Made by a program: the position numbers and the translations under genes. A stretch of 64,000 nt of DNA, from assembly GCA_015064735.1 (NCBI GenBank), contig SVRP01000001.1, forward strand, positions 62,001-126,000, read 5' to 3'. Source of the stretch: Oscillospiraceae bacterium. GTDB lineage: Bacteria; Bacillota; Clostridia; Oscillospirales; CAG-272. Within the stretch, counting starts at the first letter, position 1, and each line of letters opens with the position of its first letter. The notes under the pieces were generated by a model. That model worked only from the letters and a program-made list of their open reading frames with translations, was not told the DNA's origin and made no database searches. Below, one piece after another: positions 1 to 7,287 of this stretch.

Positions 1-657
1 TCCTTTATTCGCCGTCAGGGTAACGCAAAGGCTTGCGAGCTTGGAGCGGGCACCGGTATTATCTCCCTTTTGCTTGCCGCGCGGGAGAGGGTATCGGAGA
101 TAGTCGCCATAGAGGCGCAAGGCGATTTTGCCGAGCTTGCACAGCGCAACGTTAGTCTTAACGGGCTTTCTGACAGAATAAAGATCCTTAACGGCGACGT
201 TCGCGATATTACCTCTGCCGATATGGGTGGGGAGATGGATATAGTATTCACAAATCCGCCCTATATGCGTACCGACAGCGGCAAACGCAACGACTCTGAC
301 AGAAAATACATAGCAAGGCACGAGGTCCTCGGAGGAATTTCCGATTTTTGCGCGTCTGCGGGCAGGCTTTTGAAGCACGGCGGAAAATTTTACTGTGTAT
401 GGCGACCCGACAGACTTTCGGAGCTTATGGGGGCAATGCGAGACAACCGCCTTGAGCCGAAAACTATGGTTTTCGTTCACGCAGATGAAGAAAGCGAGCC
501 GTCTATGGTTCTTGTGTCGGCGACCAAGGGAGGCGCACCGTCAATGCGTATAATGCCGCCTTTGTTGCTTCACCTTGCCGACAGCAAAAACGACAAATCA
601 AGAAAAATGACCGAGAGAGCCGAGAAAATATACGAAACCATGAGCTTTTACGATTGA
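1..657 (+). CDS. tRNA1(Val) A37 N6-methyltransferase-like SAM enzyme, 5' end cut by window
   Basis: The frame is open from base 1, so the true start lies upstream. The visible part contains SAM motif I (ELGAGTG, bases 40-60) and, further on, the NPPY motif typical of N6-adenine methyltransferases, followed by a C-terminal half like COG4123 (YfiC/TrmN6) enzymes that methylate A37 of tRNA1(Val). The ORF ends 10 bases before the TtcA-like gene, another tRNA modification enzyme, so the two probably form one operon. An HemK/PrmC-type protein methyltransferase also has NPPY, but the spacing and the S-G-K-R-N stretch after NPPY fit the TrmN6 group better. Confidence 0.8.
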   Translation, partial: SFIRRQGNAKACELGAGTGIISLLLAARERVSEIVAIEAQGDFAELAQRNVSLNGLSDRIKILNGDVRDITSADMGGEMDIVFTNPPYMRTDSGKRNDSDRKYIARHEVLGGISDFCASAGRLLKHGGKFYCVWRPDRLSELMGAMRDNRLEPKTMVFVHADEESEPSMVLVSATKGGAPSMRIMPPLLLHLADSKNDKSRKMTERAEKIYETMSFYD

Positions 658-667
658 GGAAAAATAA

Positions 668-1432
668 ATGGAAAATATAAAAAGAGTCCTAAGCCACGTA
701 AGACGGGCTGTTGATGACTATGAAATGATAAAGGACGGCGATAAAATTGCCGTAGGAGTTTCGGCGGGAAAGGATTCGCTGACACTTCTTTGCGCCATGG
801 CGGAGCTTCGGAGGTTTTACCCGAAAAAATTCGAGCTTATCGCCATTACCGTTGATATGGGCTTTGAGGGTACGGATTTTTCGCCTATTCAAAGGCTTTG
901 TGATGAGCTATGCGTTCCTTATCATATAATACCAACTCAGATATCCAAGGTGATATTCGACGTTCGAAAAGAGAAAAATCCATGCTCCCTTTGCGCAAAA
1001 ATGCGCAGAGGCGCTCTCTATGGCGGCGCGCGCGAGCTTGGATGTACCTCGGTAGCTCTCGGACATCACTTTGACGACGTGGTCGAGACCTTTATGCTCA
1101 ACCTATTCTACGAAGGCAGAATAGGCTGCTTCCAACCCGTAACGTATCTTACGAATACTGAAATAAATCTCATTCGCCCCATGATATATATGCCGGAAAA
1201 GGACGTAAGATATTTTGCGTCAAAGGCACAGCTTCCCGTTGTTAAGTCCTCTTGTCCCGCAGACGGAAATACCGAAAGAGAGGAAATGAAAAAGCTTCTT
1301 GCGACCCTTGAGCGGGAGAACAAGGGGCTTCGGTACCGAATATTCGGGGCAATACAGCGTGGAGAGATAGACGGATTTAAGGTGATAGGCAAGATGCAGG
1401 GCATGAAATCCTACGAAAACGAAGAAAATTAA
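668..1432 (+). CDS. TtcA-like PP-loop tRNA thiolase
   Basis: 254 residues with a PP-loop ATP-binding motif S32-A-G-K-D-S37 (canonical SGGKDS with Ala in the second position) and a CxxC pair at C106/C109 followed by a further Cys near residue 196, the three-cysteine pattern of the TtcA/TtuA group that binds an Fe-S cluster. The family adenylates a tRNA base and inserts sulfur, for example 2-thiocytidine at position 32. Which tRNA position is modified here cannot be read from the sequence. The start follows a GAGGAAAAATAA spacer and lies 10 bases after the upstream methyltransferase. Confidence 0.82.
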   Translation: MENIKRVLSHVRRAVDDYEMIKDGDKIAVGVSAGKDSLTLLCAMAELRRFYPKKFELIAITVDMGFEGTDFSPIQRLCDELCVPYHIIPTQISKVIFDVRKEKNPCSLCAKMRRGALYGGARELGCTSVALGHHFDDVVETFMLNLFYEGRIGCFQPVTYLTNTEINLIRPMIYMPEKDVRYFASKAQLPVVKSSCPADGNTEREEMKKLLATLERENKGLRYRIFGAIQRGEIDGFKVIGKMQGMKSYENEEN

Positions 1433-1462
1433 AAATATCGTCAAAAAATATCGCAATCGTGA

Positions 1463-1491
1463 TTGACTTAATGAAAAGATTGTGTTATAAT
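1463..1491 (+). promoter_or_regulatory. Sigma-A promoter of the SCIFF operon
   Basis: TTGACT at 1463-1468 and TATAAT at 1486-1491 with a 17-base spacer; TGT directly before the -10 box makes it an extended -10. It gives scfA its own strong, apparently constitutive promoter about 40 bases upstream of the start codon. Confidence 0.8.
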
Positions 1492-1531
1492 AAGGCGTAA
1501 ACAAGAAAAAATTTTTTTGGAGGACCGAAAA

Positions 1532-1681
1532 ATGAAGCGTATACAGACTCTTGAAACCAAGAACCTTTGCGAGAGCGCAAAGAACGGCGGTTGCGGCGAA
1601 TGCCAGACCTCTTGCCAGTCTGCTTGCAAGACCAGCTGCGGAATTGCAAATCAGCAGTGCGAGAACACCGACAAGGAGTAA
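1532..1681 (+). CDS. scfA: SCIFF (six-cysteine) ranthipeptide precursor, with a seventh Cys
   Basis: 49 residues beginning MKRIQTLETKNL, with the strongly conserved core GCGECQTSCQSACKTSC and a last cysteine in QQCE. This is the signature of SCIFF precursors, found almost universally in Clostridia. ScfB-type radical SAM enzymes install thioether bridges from Cys sulfur to non-alpha carbons (ranthipeptides). The six canonical cysteines are C21, C24, C28, C32, C36 and C43. C13 in the leader region is extra, to my knowledge not part of the usual pattern. A GGAGG ribosome site lies 8 bases before the ATG. The maturase follows after a hairpin. Mature product and role (quorum-type signalling has been proposed for relatives) are not visible here. 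Confidence 0.95.
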   Translation: MKRIQTLETKNLCESAKNGGCGECQTSCQSACKTSCGIANQQCENTDKE

Positions 1682-1694
1682 CCAAAAACCTATG

Positions 1695-1721
1695 GGGCTG
1701 TCAGCACGACAGCCCTATTTT
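1695..1721 (+). terminator. Intercistronic hairpin between scfA and scfB
   Basis: GGGCTGTC (1695-1702) pairs perfectly with GACAGCCC (1708-1715) around a 5-base loop, followed by TATTTTC. It lies between precursor and maturase, so partial termination here would keep the peptide in excess over the enzyme. An arm of nearly the same sequence recurs in the hairpin at 20,045. Confidence 0.7.
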
Positions 1722-1747
1722 CATTAAACTATTTGGAGAAGAAATAA

Positions 1748-3130
1748 ATGGTACATTGTTATAAGCTCGGCGGATTGAACATCGTTCTCGATATATGCTC
1801 GGGCTCGGTTCATGCCGTTGACGAGGTGGCATACGACATAATCGAGAGATTTGAGGTCTGCGACAAGGAAGAAATAGTTGAATACATACTTGAAAAATAT
1901 AAGGACAGAGAGGACGTAACCGAGAGCGACGTTCTCGATTGCATTGCCGATATTGAGGAGCTTCGGGCAAACGGAAAGCTTTTCACACCCGACACGTTTT
2001 CCTCAAAGGCAGGCGACCTTAAGAAAAAGACGGCGGGTGTTGTAAAGGCGCTTTGTCTGCATATTGCCCATACCTGTAACCTGAACTGCTCCTACTGCTT
2101 CGCAAGTCAGGGTAAATACCACGGAGACCGCGCTGTTATGAGCTTTGAGGTCGGTAAGAGAGCCCTTGATTTTCTTATTGAGAATTCGGGAAGCAGACAC
2201 AATCTTGAGGTGGACTTCTTCGGCGGAGAGCCTCTTATGAACTTTGACGTAGTCAAGGAGCTTGTAGCCTATGCCCGCAAGCGTGAGAGGGAGACCGGGA
2301 AGAATTTCAGATTTACCCTTACCACCAACGGAGTGCTTATAGACGACGACGTAATAGATTTCGCAAACCGTGAGATGAGCAACGTGGTTTTGAGCCTTGA
2401 TGGACGAAAAGAGGTCCACGACCGCTTCAGAGTTGACTATGCGGGCAACGGAAGCTGGGAGAGGATCGTTCCCAAATTCCAAAAGCTCGTTGAGGCAAGA
2501 GGCGGTAAGAATTATTATATGAGAGGAACCTTTACCCACGCAAATCCCGACTTTCTTGAGGATATAAAGGTCATGCTCGACCTTGGATTTAAGGAGCTTT
2601 CCATGGAGCCCGTGGTATGCGCTCCCGGAGACCCTTCCGAGCTTACCGAAGCCGACCTTCCCATAGTGCTTGAGCAGTACGAAAAGCTTGCGGAGCTTAT
2701 GCTTGAGAGGCACAGAGCGGGAGACCCATTTACCTTCTATCATTACATGATAGACCTTAAGGGCGGTCCTTGCATCTATAAGCGCATTTCGGGCTGCGGC
2801 TCGGGAACCGAGTATATGGCGGTAACTCCTTGGGGCGACCTTTACCCCTGCCACCAATTCGTGGGCGAGGAGAGATTCAAGCTCGGAAACGTGTGGGACG
2901 GAGTGGACAATCTTGAAATTCAAAAGGAATTCTTTGACTGCAACGTATACGCGCGTCCCGAATGTAAGGATTGCTGGGCAAAGCTTTACTGCTCGGGCGG
3001 ATGCGCGGCAAACGCATATCACTCTACGGGTAGCGTAAAGGGCGTTTACAAGTACGGCTGCGAGCTTTTCAGAAAGAGAATGGAATGCGCTATAATGCTG
3101 GAGGTCGCAAAGACCCTTGGCGAGGGCTGA
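1748..3130 (+). CDS. scfB: SCIFF peptide maturase (radical SAM/SPASM)
   Basis: 460 residues. The N-terminal ~95 residues look like the peptide-recognition (RRE) region. The radical SAM cluster motif CxxxCxxC is at C110/C114/C117 (CNLNCSYCF), and the C-terminal third holds SPASM cysteines (PCHQF, then CKDCWAKLYCSGGC) for two auxiliary Fe-S clusters. Family enzymes form the thioether links in SCIFF peptides. The pairing with scfA 67 bases upstream makes the assignment secure. ATG is preceded by GGAGAAGAAATAA. The next gene starts two bases after its stop, suggesting cotranscription. Confidence 0.95.
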   Translation: MVHCYKLGGLNIVLDICSGSVHAVDEVAYDIIERFEVCDKEEIVEYILEKYKDREDVTESDVLDCIADIEELRANGKLFTPDTFSSKAGDLKKKTAGVVKALCLHIAHTCNLNCSYCFASQGKYHGDRAVMSFEVGKRALDFLIENSGSRHNLEVDFFGGEPLMNFDVVKELVAYARKRERETGKNFRFTLTTNGVLIDDDVIDFANREMSNVVLSLDGRKEVHDRFRVDYAGNGSWERIVPKFQKLVEARGGKNYYMRGTFTHANPDFLEDIKVMLDLGFKELSMEPVVCAPGDPSELTEADLPIVLEQYEKLAELMLERHRAGDPFTFYHYMIDLKGGPCIYKRISGCGSGTEYMAVTPWGDLYPCHQFVGEERFKLGNVWDGVDNLEIQKEFFDCNVYARPECKDCWAKLYCSGGCAANAYHSTGSVKGVYKYGCELFRKRMECAIMLEVAKTLGEG

Positions 3131-3131
3131 T

Positions 3132-4466
3132 ATGAATACGCCTATTTGTGATTTTGTAAAGGAATACAACGAAAAAAAGACTCTACGTTTGCATATGCCG
3201 GGGCATAAGGGCAGAGCTCTTCTCGGTACGGAGGGGATAGATATTACCGAAATTGACGGAGCAGACGTTCTGTATTCCCCCACGGGTATAATTGCAAAAA
3301 GCGAGAAAAACGCAGAAGAACTTTTCGGCAGCGGAAGGACCGTGTATTCTGCCGAGGGCTCGTCTCTATGTATTCGCGCGATGCTTTATCTTGCAAGCCT
3401 TTGGGGCAAGAAAAACGGCAAGGATAATCTTGTGCTTGCGGGGCGCAACGCGCACAGAGTCTTTCATAGCGGCGCGGCGCTTCTCGGACTTGACGTAGAA
3501 TGGCTTTACGGTGAGAGCGAGGGATTTATAAACTGCAACATAACCCCCGAATGTCTTGAAAAGGCAATATCGGAATGCGCAAAAAAGCCCTTTGCCGTAT
3601 ATCTTACGAGCCCTGACTACCTTGGAAACACACTTGACCTAAAGGCTCTGTCGGATATTTGCCGAAAGCACGGCGTACTTTGCCTTGTTGATAATGCTCA
3701 CGGAGCGTATCTTAAATTTTTGCCCGAATCAAGACATCCCATGGATGTGGGGGCGCATATGTGCGCCGACTCGGCTCATAAGACCCTTCCCGCGCTGACG
3801 GGAGCGGCTTATCTGCATATATCAAAGGATGCGCCCGAAATGCTTGGGGCTCAGGCGGACGGCGCTATGTCTCTTTTTGCCTCGACCAGCCCATCCTATC
3901 TGATACTTCAATCCTTGGATGCGGTAAATAAATATCTTTCCGACGGCTATGCGCAAAAGCTTGCCGTGTTTTCCGAGAAAATAGCGGAAACGAAAAAAAG
4001 GCTGTCCGAGAGGGGTTATATGCTTCTCGGAAACGAGCCCTTGAAAATAACTGTCAAAGCCAAGGAATACGGATATTTAGGAGCTGAGCTTGCGGTGATT
4101 CTTGAAGAAAAGGGAATTGTATGCGAGTTTTGCGACAGAGATTATCTTGTGCTGATGCTTACTCCCGAAATAACAGAGGAAGAGCTTGTACTTCTTGAGA
4201 ATGTCCTTTGCTCGATAGAAAGAAAAGAAAAATTAGCCGAAATCCCCCCGATTTCCGAAAAATGCGAAAGGGTTTTGCCTATACGCGACGCCTTGATGTC
4301 GGCAGGACGGGAGATCAGTGTTGACGGTGCGGTCGGTTGCGTCCTTGCAAATGCCGCAATATCCTGTCCGCCTGCCATTCCCATAGCCGTCTGCGGTGAA
4401 AGAATAACCGAGTCTGCGGTAAAGGCAATGAAATATTACGGCATTGAAAGAGTATTTGTCCTTTAA
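3132..4466 (+). CDS. Orn/Lys/Arg decarboxylase-like PLP enzyme
   Basis: 444 residues from the ATG at 3132; an in-frame ATG at 3117 overlaps scfB and is less likely. HMPGHKG near the N-terminus and SAHKTLPALTG, which holds the Schiff-base lysine, are hallmarks of the fold-I Orn/Lys/Arg decarboxylase family (short YaaO-like group). Such enzymes make agmatine, cadaverine or related amines; the substrate is not deducible. It is probably the third gene of the scf transcript. Confidence 0.82.
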   Translation: MNTPICDFVKEYNEKKTLRLHMPGHKGRALLGTEGIDITEIDGADVLYSPTGIIAKSEKNAEELFGSGRTVYSAEGSSLCIRAMLYLASLWGKKNGKDNLVLAGRNAHRVFHSGAALLGLDVEWLYGESEGFINCNITPECLEKAISECAKKPFAVYLTSPDYLGNTLDLKALSDICRKHGVLCLVDNAHGAYLKFLPESRHPMDVGAHMCADSAHKTLPALTGAAYLHISKDAPEMLGAQADGAMSLFASTSPSYLILQSLDAVNKYLSDGYAQKLAVFSEKIAETKKRLSERGYMLLGNEPLKITVKAKEYGYLGAELAVILEEKGIVCEFCDRDYLVLMLTPEITEEELVLLENVLCSIERKEKLAEIPPISEKCERVLPIRDALMSAGREISVDGAVGCVLANAAISCPPAIPIAVCGERITESAVKAMKYYGIERVFVL

Positions 4467-4497
4467 ATAATTCACTGAATATATGAAAGGGGAAAAT

Positions 4498-5895
4498 ATG
4501 AAAAAATTTTTTTCAATAATCGTCAGCATTTTCACACTTTGCGGTATTCTTGCGTCATGCAGTGATAAAATTGTGTATAATGTTGTACAGTCTCCGCCCC
4601 CTGAAAAAAGCGGTTATGAGCTTTTTTATTTACCGAATGAAGAGGAAAGCGGTTATATCGTGTACTGCGCGCAGTATTACGGAGAAGGTGAGATCGTTAT
4701 CCCTCCAACCTATAGAGATATGCCCGTGGTCGGGATCGGTAATTTTGCATTCAGAGATTGCAGCGGACTTTTAAAGATAGAACTCCCCGACAGTATAACG
4801 AGTATAGGAATATCAGCCTTTGAAGGATGTAGCGGACTTACAGATATTGAGCTCCCCGACGGAGTAATTTATATTGGAGATTTCTCGTTTTCGGGGTGTG
4901 TCGGACTTGTAAATATAAAAATTCCCGATACCGTAACGAATATCGGAGAGGGTGCGTTTGACGGTTGCAGCAGCCTTGCGCTGAATTATTATTCAGACGG
5001 ACTCTATCTTGGAAATGATGACAATAATTATGTTGTTTTGCTTAAGACGAGGGACAAAATGATCACCGCAAATACGGTGAACGAGTCAACAAGGATCATA
5101 TACCACAAGGCATTCTTCGAATGCGATAAGCTCAACGAGGTGAATGTTTCAGCCAGTGTAATTAGCATTGGTAGGGAAGCCTTTCGCGGATGCAGTAAGT
5201 TGCATCGCGTATCCTTTGCTGAAAACAGCTCGCTGACAGATATCGGCAGAGGCGCATTCGAGTTTTGCAGTATCAGCAATTTAACGGTACCGAATAGTGT
5301 AAGGCGCATTGGCGATTATGCGTTTCGGGGATGCGGCAATCTTAATGGTATAACTTTTGATAAAATCGGAAAACTGTCAGACATAGGTGTGTCTGCATTT
5401 GAAAATTGTACAAATCTCAAAAGAATAGACCTACCCGAAAACATAGATCTTATTGGAGACAGAGCGTTTGCGGGGTGTGTTTCGGTGACGGAGATAAACA
5501 TTCCTGACGGAGTATCGACACTTGGAAAAAGCGCGTTTGAGAATTGTAATTCGCTTATTGGTGTAATCATTCCCGGCAGTGTAAAGAGGCTTGGCGACAG
5601 CGCGTTTAAAAATTGCGCAGAGCTTTGGGATATAATTCTGTCCCAAGGGGTAATATCGATCGGCAATGATGTATTTTACGGTTGCAGAAATCTTTCTATG
5701 ATTACCCTGCCGAACAGTATAAAGGATATCGGCATGGGTGCGCTTTCGGGATGCGGTGAGCTTTCGAGCATAAAATACGGCGGAACTAAAGAGCAGTGGA
5801 CTACCGTGGTTAAGAACAGCGGCTGGAATTCGGGTGTCGGTAAATACAGCGTGGGCTGTGCAGACGGCACGTTGACAGAATCGGAAGGCGGATAA
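4498..5895 (+). CDS. BspA-type leucine-rich-repeat lipoprotein
   Basis: 465 residues from the ATG at 4498, chosen over 4483 because AAAGGGG lies correctly in front and the protein then begins with a lipoprotein signal (MKKFFSIIVS, lipobox LASC). The body is about 14 repeats of ~23 residues with the form AFxxCxxLxxIxLPxxVxxIG, the LRR_5/BspA (Treponema pallidum-type) repeat of surface proteins. It ends with YGGTKEQW, a common closing motif of these proteins. Likely an anchored extracellular binding protein; the ligand is unknown. Confidence 0.88.
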   Translation: MKKFFSIIVSIFTLCGILASCSDKIVYNVVQSPPPEKSGYELFYLPNEEESGYIVYCAQYYGEGEIVIPPTYRDMPVVGIGNFAFRDCSGLLKIELPDSITSIGISAFEGCSGLTDIELPDGVIYIGDFSFSGCVGLVNIKIPDTVTNIGEGAFDGCSSLALNYYSDGLYLGNDDNNYVVLLKTRDKMITANTVNESTRIIYHKAFFECDKLNEVNVSASVISIGREAFRGCSKLHRVSFAENSSLTDIGRGAFEFCSISNLTVPNSVRRIGDYAFRGCGNLNGITFDKIGKLSDIGVSAFENCTNLKRIDLPENIDLIGDRAFAGCVSVTEINIPDGVSTLGKSAFENCNSLIGVIIPGSVKRLGDSAFKNCAELWDIILSQGVISIGNDVFYGCRNLSMITLPNSIKDIGMGALSGCGELSSIKYGGTKEQWTTVVKNSGWNSGVGKYSVGCADGTLTESEGG

Positions 5896-5921
5896 ACATA
5901 ATAAATTAAACAGCGACAAAA

Positions 5922-5962
5922 AAGCTGTCTCGGTTGGGGGCGTACCCCAAAGGACAGTTTTG
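5922..5962 (+). terminator. Hairpin after the LRR gene; left copy of an inverted repeat
   Basis: CTGTC pairs with GGACAG around an inner TTGGGG/CCCCAA hairpin, followed by TTTT, so it can terminate the LRR transcript. Read in reverse it matches 6,801-6,840 over about 40 bases with only scattered differences (both begin CAAAACTGTCCTT and end GAGAC-GCTT), so it is also one end of an inverted-repeat-bounded segment. Confidence 0.6.
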
Positions 5963-6098
5963 CAAGAATACGGTATATCTTAAAGAGGTATGCCGTATTT
6001 TGCATTTTTGGACACAAATGCAGTGCTTCGTATGTATTAACTAAAGTCTACAACAAAATTATTATCTGTTGACTAAACAAAAAAGTTAACACAAAATG

Positions 6099-6216
6099 AG
6101 CCTTCCCCAGTGGGGGAAGGGGGACCGCGATAGCGGTGGATGAGGTGTTACAAAACGTCAAATAACTCCTCATCCGTCAGCCTTGCGGCTGCCACCTTCT
6201 CCCACAGGAGAAGGCT
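6099..6216 (+). repeat. MITE/REP-like palindromic element
   Basis: The element begins AGCCTTCCCCAGTGGG and ends with the imperfect reverse complement CCCACAGGAGAAGGCT. Each ~48-base half also carries small hairpins (GCGATAGC; CAGCCTTGCGGCTG) and a GGATGAGG / CCTCATCC pair. No coding capacity. This design, AGCCTTCCCC...GGATGAGG, is one I associate with dispersed repeats in gut Clostridia genomes. The right arm followed by TTTTTT could also terminate transcription. Confidence 0.75.
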
Positions 6217-6260
6217 TTTTTGCCTCCCGGAAGGTACTAAAATAAAAATTGCTAAACATA

Positions 6261-6289
6261 TTTACAAACCGCAAAAATTGTGATATAAT
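6261..6289 (+). promoter_or_regulatory. Promoter of the structured RNA
   Basis: TTTACA (6261-6266) and TATAAT (6284-6289) with a 17-base spacer and TG before the -10. The predicted start near 6296 coincides with the first base of the outer stem of the RNA below. Confidence 0.8.
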
Positions 6290-6295
6290 AACGAT

Positions 6296-6503
6296 GCCAA
6301 ACAATCTTAATATTCATAGTTATAGGTCTTTTTCTCGTTATGGGATAACTATGGCTTTTTTCGCTATACAATTAAGCAAACTCGTTTTGGTAAAAACGCT
6401 GCTCCTGCTTGATTGTATAGAGAACCTATGCTATGAAGAGATTGTTTGGCGACAATTGGAGTTTGCGTTTTTCGGTGCGTGGCTTCGGTTGCGCACCTTT
6501 TTT
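6296..6503 (+). ncRNA. Structured ~208-nt RNA of unknown family (6S RNA considered)
   Basis: Pairings seen: outer stem GCCAAACAATC (6296-6306) with GATTGTTTGGC (6440-6450); TTCATAG (6313-6319) with CTATGAA (6431-6437); ATAGGT (6322-6327) with ACCTAT (6424-6429); a 15-bp apical stem 6364-6378 with 6406-6420 holding a CGTTTT/AAAACG hairpin; and a small GTTAT-GGG-ATAAC hairpin (6337-6349) in an asymmetric bulge. A strong terminator follows (GGTGCG...CGCACC plus T6, 6474-6503). A rival 9-bp helix, CATAGTTAT (6315-6323) with ATAACTATG (6345-6353) followed by T6, cannot coexist with the long stem. A long rod with a bulge recalls 6S RNA, but the bulge is one-sided, so I do not assign it. It could instead be a cis-regulator of the small gene 20 bases downstream. 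Confidence 0.65.
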
Positions 6504-6522
6504 ATATGCTGATGGGGGATAT

Positions 6523-6729
6523 ATGAATAAGAACATCCAAGAAAAGATCATAGACATTACCGGTATTAAGCTTACACCGGGAAAACCTGCTGTTTGTCTT
6601 GGTAACGGCGAGCGGGGCTTCGAGTGTTGTTGCGATGAGTGCGACTACTATTTGCTTTGTTTTTCCGAATTTGATGTTGAAATCAAAGAAGAAAGTATTG
6701 CTACAAGTAAAGATAATACTACAAAATAG
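6523..6729 (+). CDS. Small Cys-rich conserved hypothetical protein
   Basis: 68 residues from the ATG at 6523, with a GGGGG ribosome site 6-11 bases upstream; longer in-frame extensions run into the RNA and are rejected. The centre reads FECCCDECDYYLLCF, a tight cysteine cluster that could bind a metal or Fe-S centre. No signal peptide. It lies directly downstream of the structured RNA and its terminator, so read-through at that terminator may control it. Function unknown. Confidence 0.6.
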   Translation: MNKNIQEKIIDITGIKLTPGKPAVCLGNGERGFECCCDECDYYLLCFSEFDVEIKEESIATSKDNTTK

Positions 6730-6732
6730 TAA

Positions 6733-6767
6733 AAAAGGACAGGGAACGCAAAATTCTCTGTCCTTTT
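6733..6767. terminator. Bidirectional terminator
   Basis: AAAAGGACAGGGAA pairs with TTCTCTGTCCTTTT over 14 bp with one wobble; A- and T-tracts on both sides allow it to act for the small Cys-rich gene and for the leftward operon. Confidence 0.8.
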
Positions 6768-6800
6768 CCTTTCGGTAGGTAACGTATTCTATTAAGTTTA

Positions 6801-6840
6801 CAAAACTGTCCTTAAGAGTACGTCCCATTTGAGACGGCTT
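6801..6840 (-). repeat. Right copy of the inverted repeat bounding 5,922-6,840
   Basis: About 40 bases that match the reverse complement of 5,922-5,962 (shared CAAAACTGTCCTT, TACG and GAGAC blocks). The pair encloses the REP element, the RNA gene and the small Cys-rich gene. Confidence 0.55.
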
Positions 6841-6879
6841 ATATATATCGTGTTATTGAATCGCGTTATCGGGAAATAA

Positions 6880-7287
6880 TCACCAAAGCTCCTTTATCAT
6901 GTCTCCGTCTCCCGTAAAAACGATACGGCCGTGTCTTTTGATATCTTTGAAGGCGGCTTCGCCGTGCATGGGATCTAAAAACGGCATAAGGGTTTCGAGA
7001 TGCTTTACGTATGCCCTTGCGGCTTTGACGGTGTCAAATTCGTTTACCTCAATTGACTTTCCGTTCTTTTCCAAAACCGCAGCCGAGATTATATCTCCCG
7101 CGCCGTTGGTTGCCCTGTCAAATTTCTCATTACGGGCAGCAAGAGTTTCGTCGCTTACCCTCTCAAAGGTATAGCCTTCCTTTTGGGCGCGTTTTTCTAT
7201 CTTCTCCATAGAGACACCGCAGGAAAAAAGACATGAGAGCAATATTAGAGCTACGAGAGTTAACACAGTAAATTTAATGATTTTCAT
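6880..7287 (-). CDS. Small lipoprotein, function unknown
   Basis: 135 residues with a lipoprotein signal (hydrophobic residues 4-21 and lipobox LFSC). The mature part of ~110 residues is soluble and mixed alpha/beta in character, with no domain I recognise. Its ATG overlaps the stop of the FkbM gene as ATGA, so the two are translationally coupled. Confidence 0.7.
   Translation of the reverse strand: MKIIKFTVLTLVALILLSCLFSCGVSMEKIEKRAQKEGYTFERVSDETLAARNEKFDRATNGAGDIISAAVLEKNGKSIEVNEFDTVKAARAYVKHLETLMPFLDPMHGEAAFKDIKRHGRIVFTGDGDMIKELW

Noticed and set aside
2003..3283. 426-residue minus-strand ORF
   Set aside because: Lies wholly over scfB and the next gene, has no ribosome site or recognisable domain.
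6249..6512. 87-residue ORF upstream of the Cys-rich gene
   Set aside because: Overlaps the promoter and structured RNA; no ribosome site; stems and terminator explain the region better.
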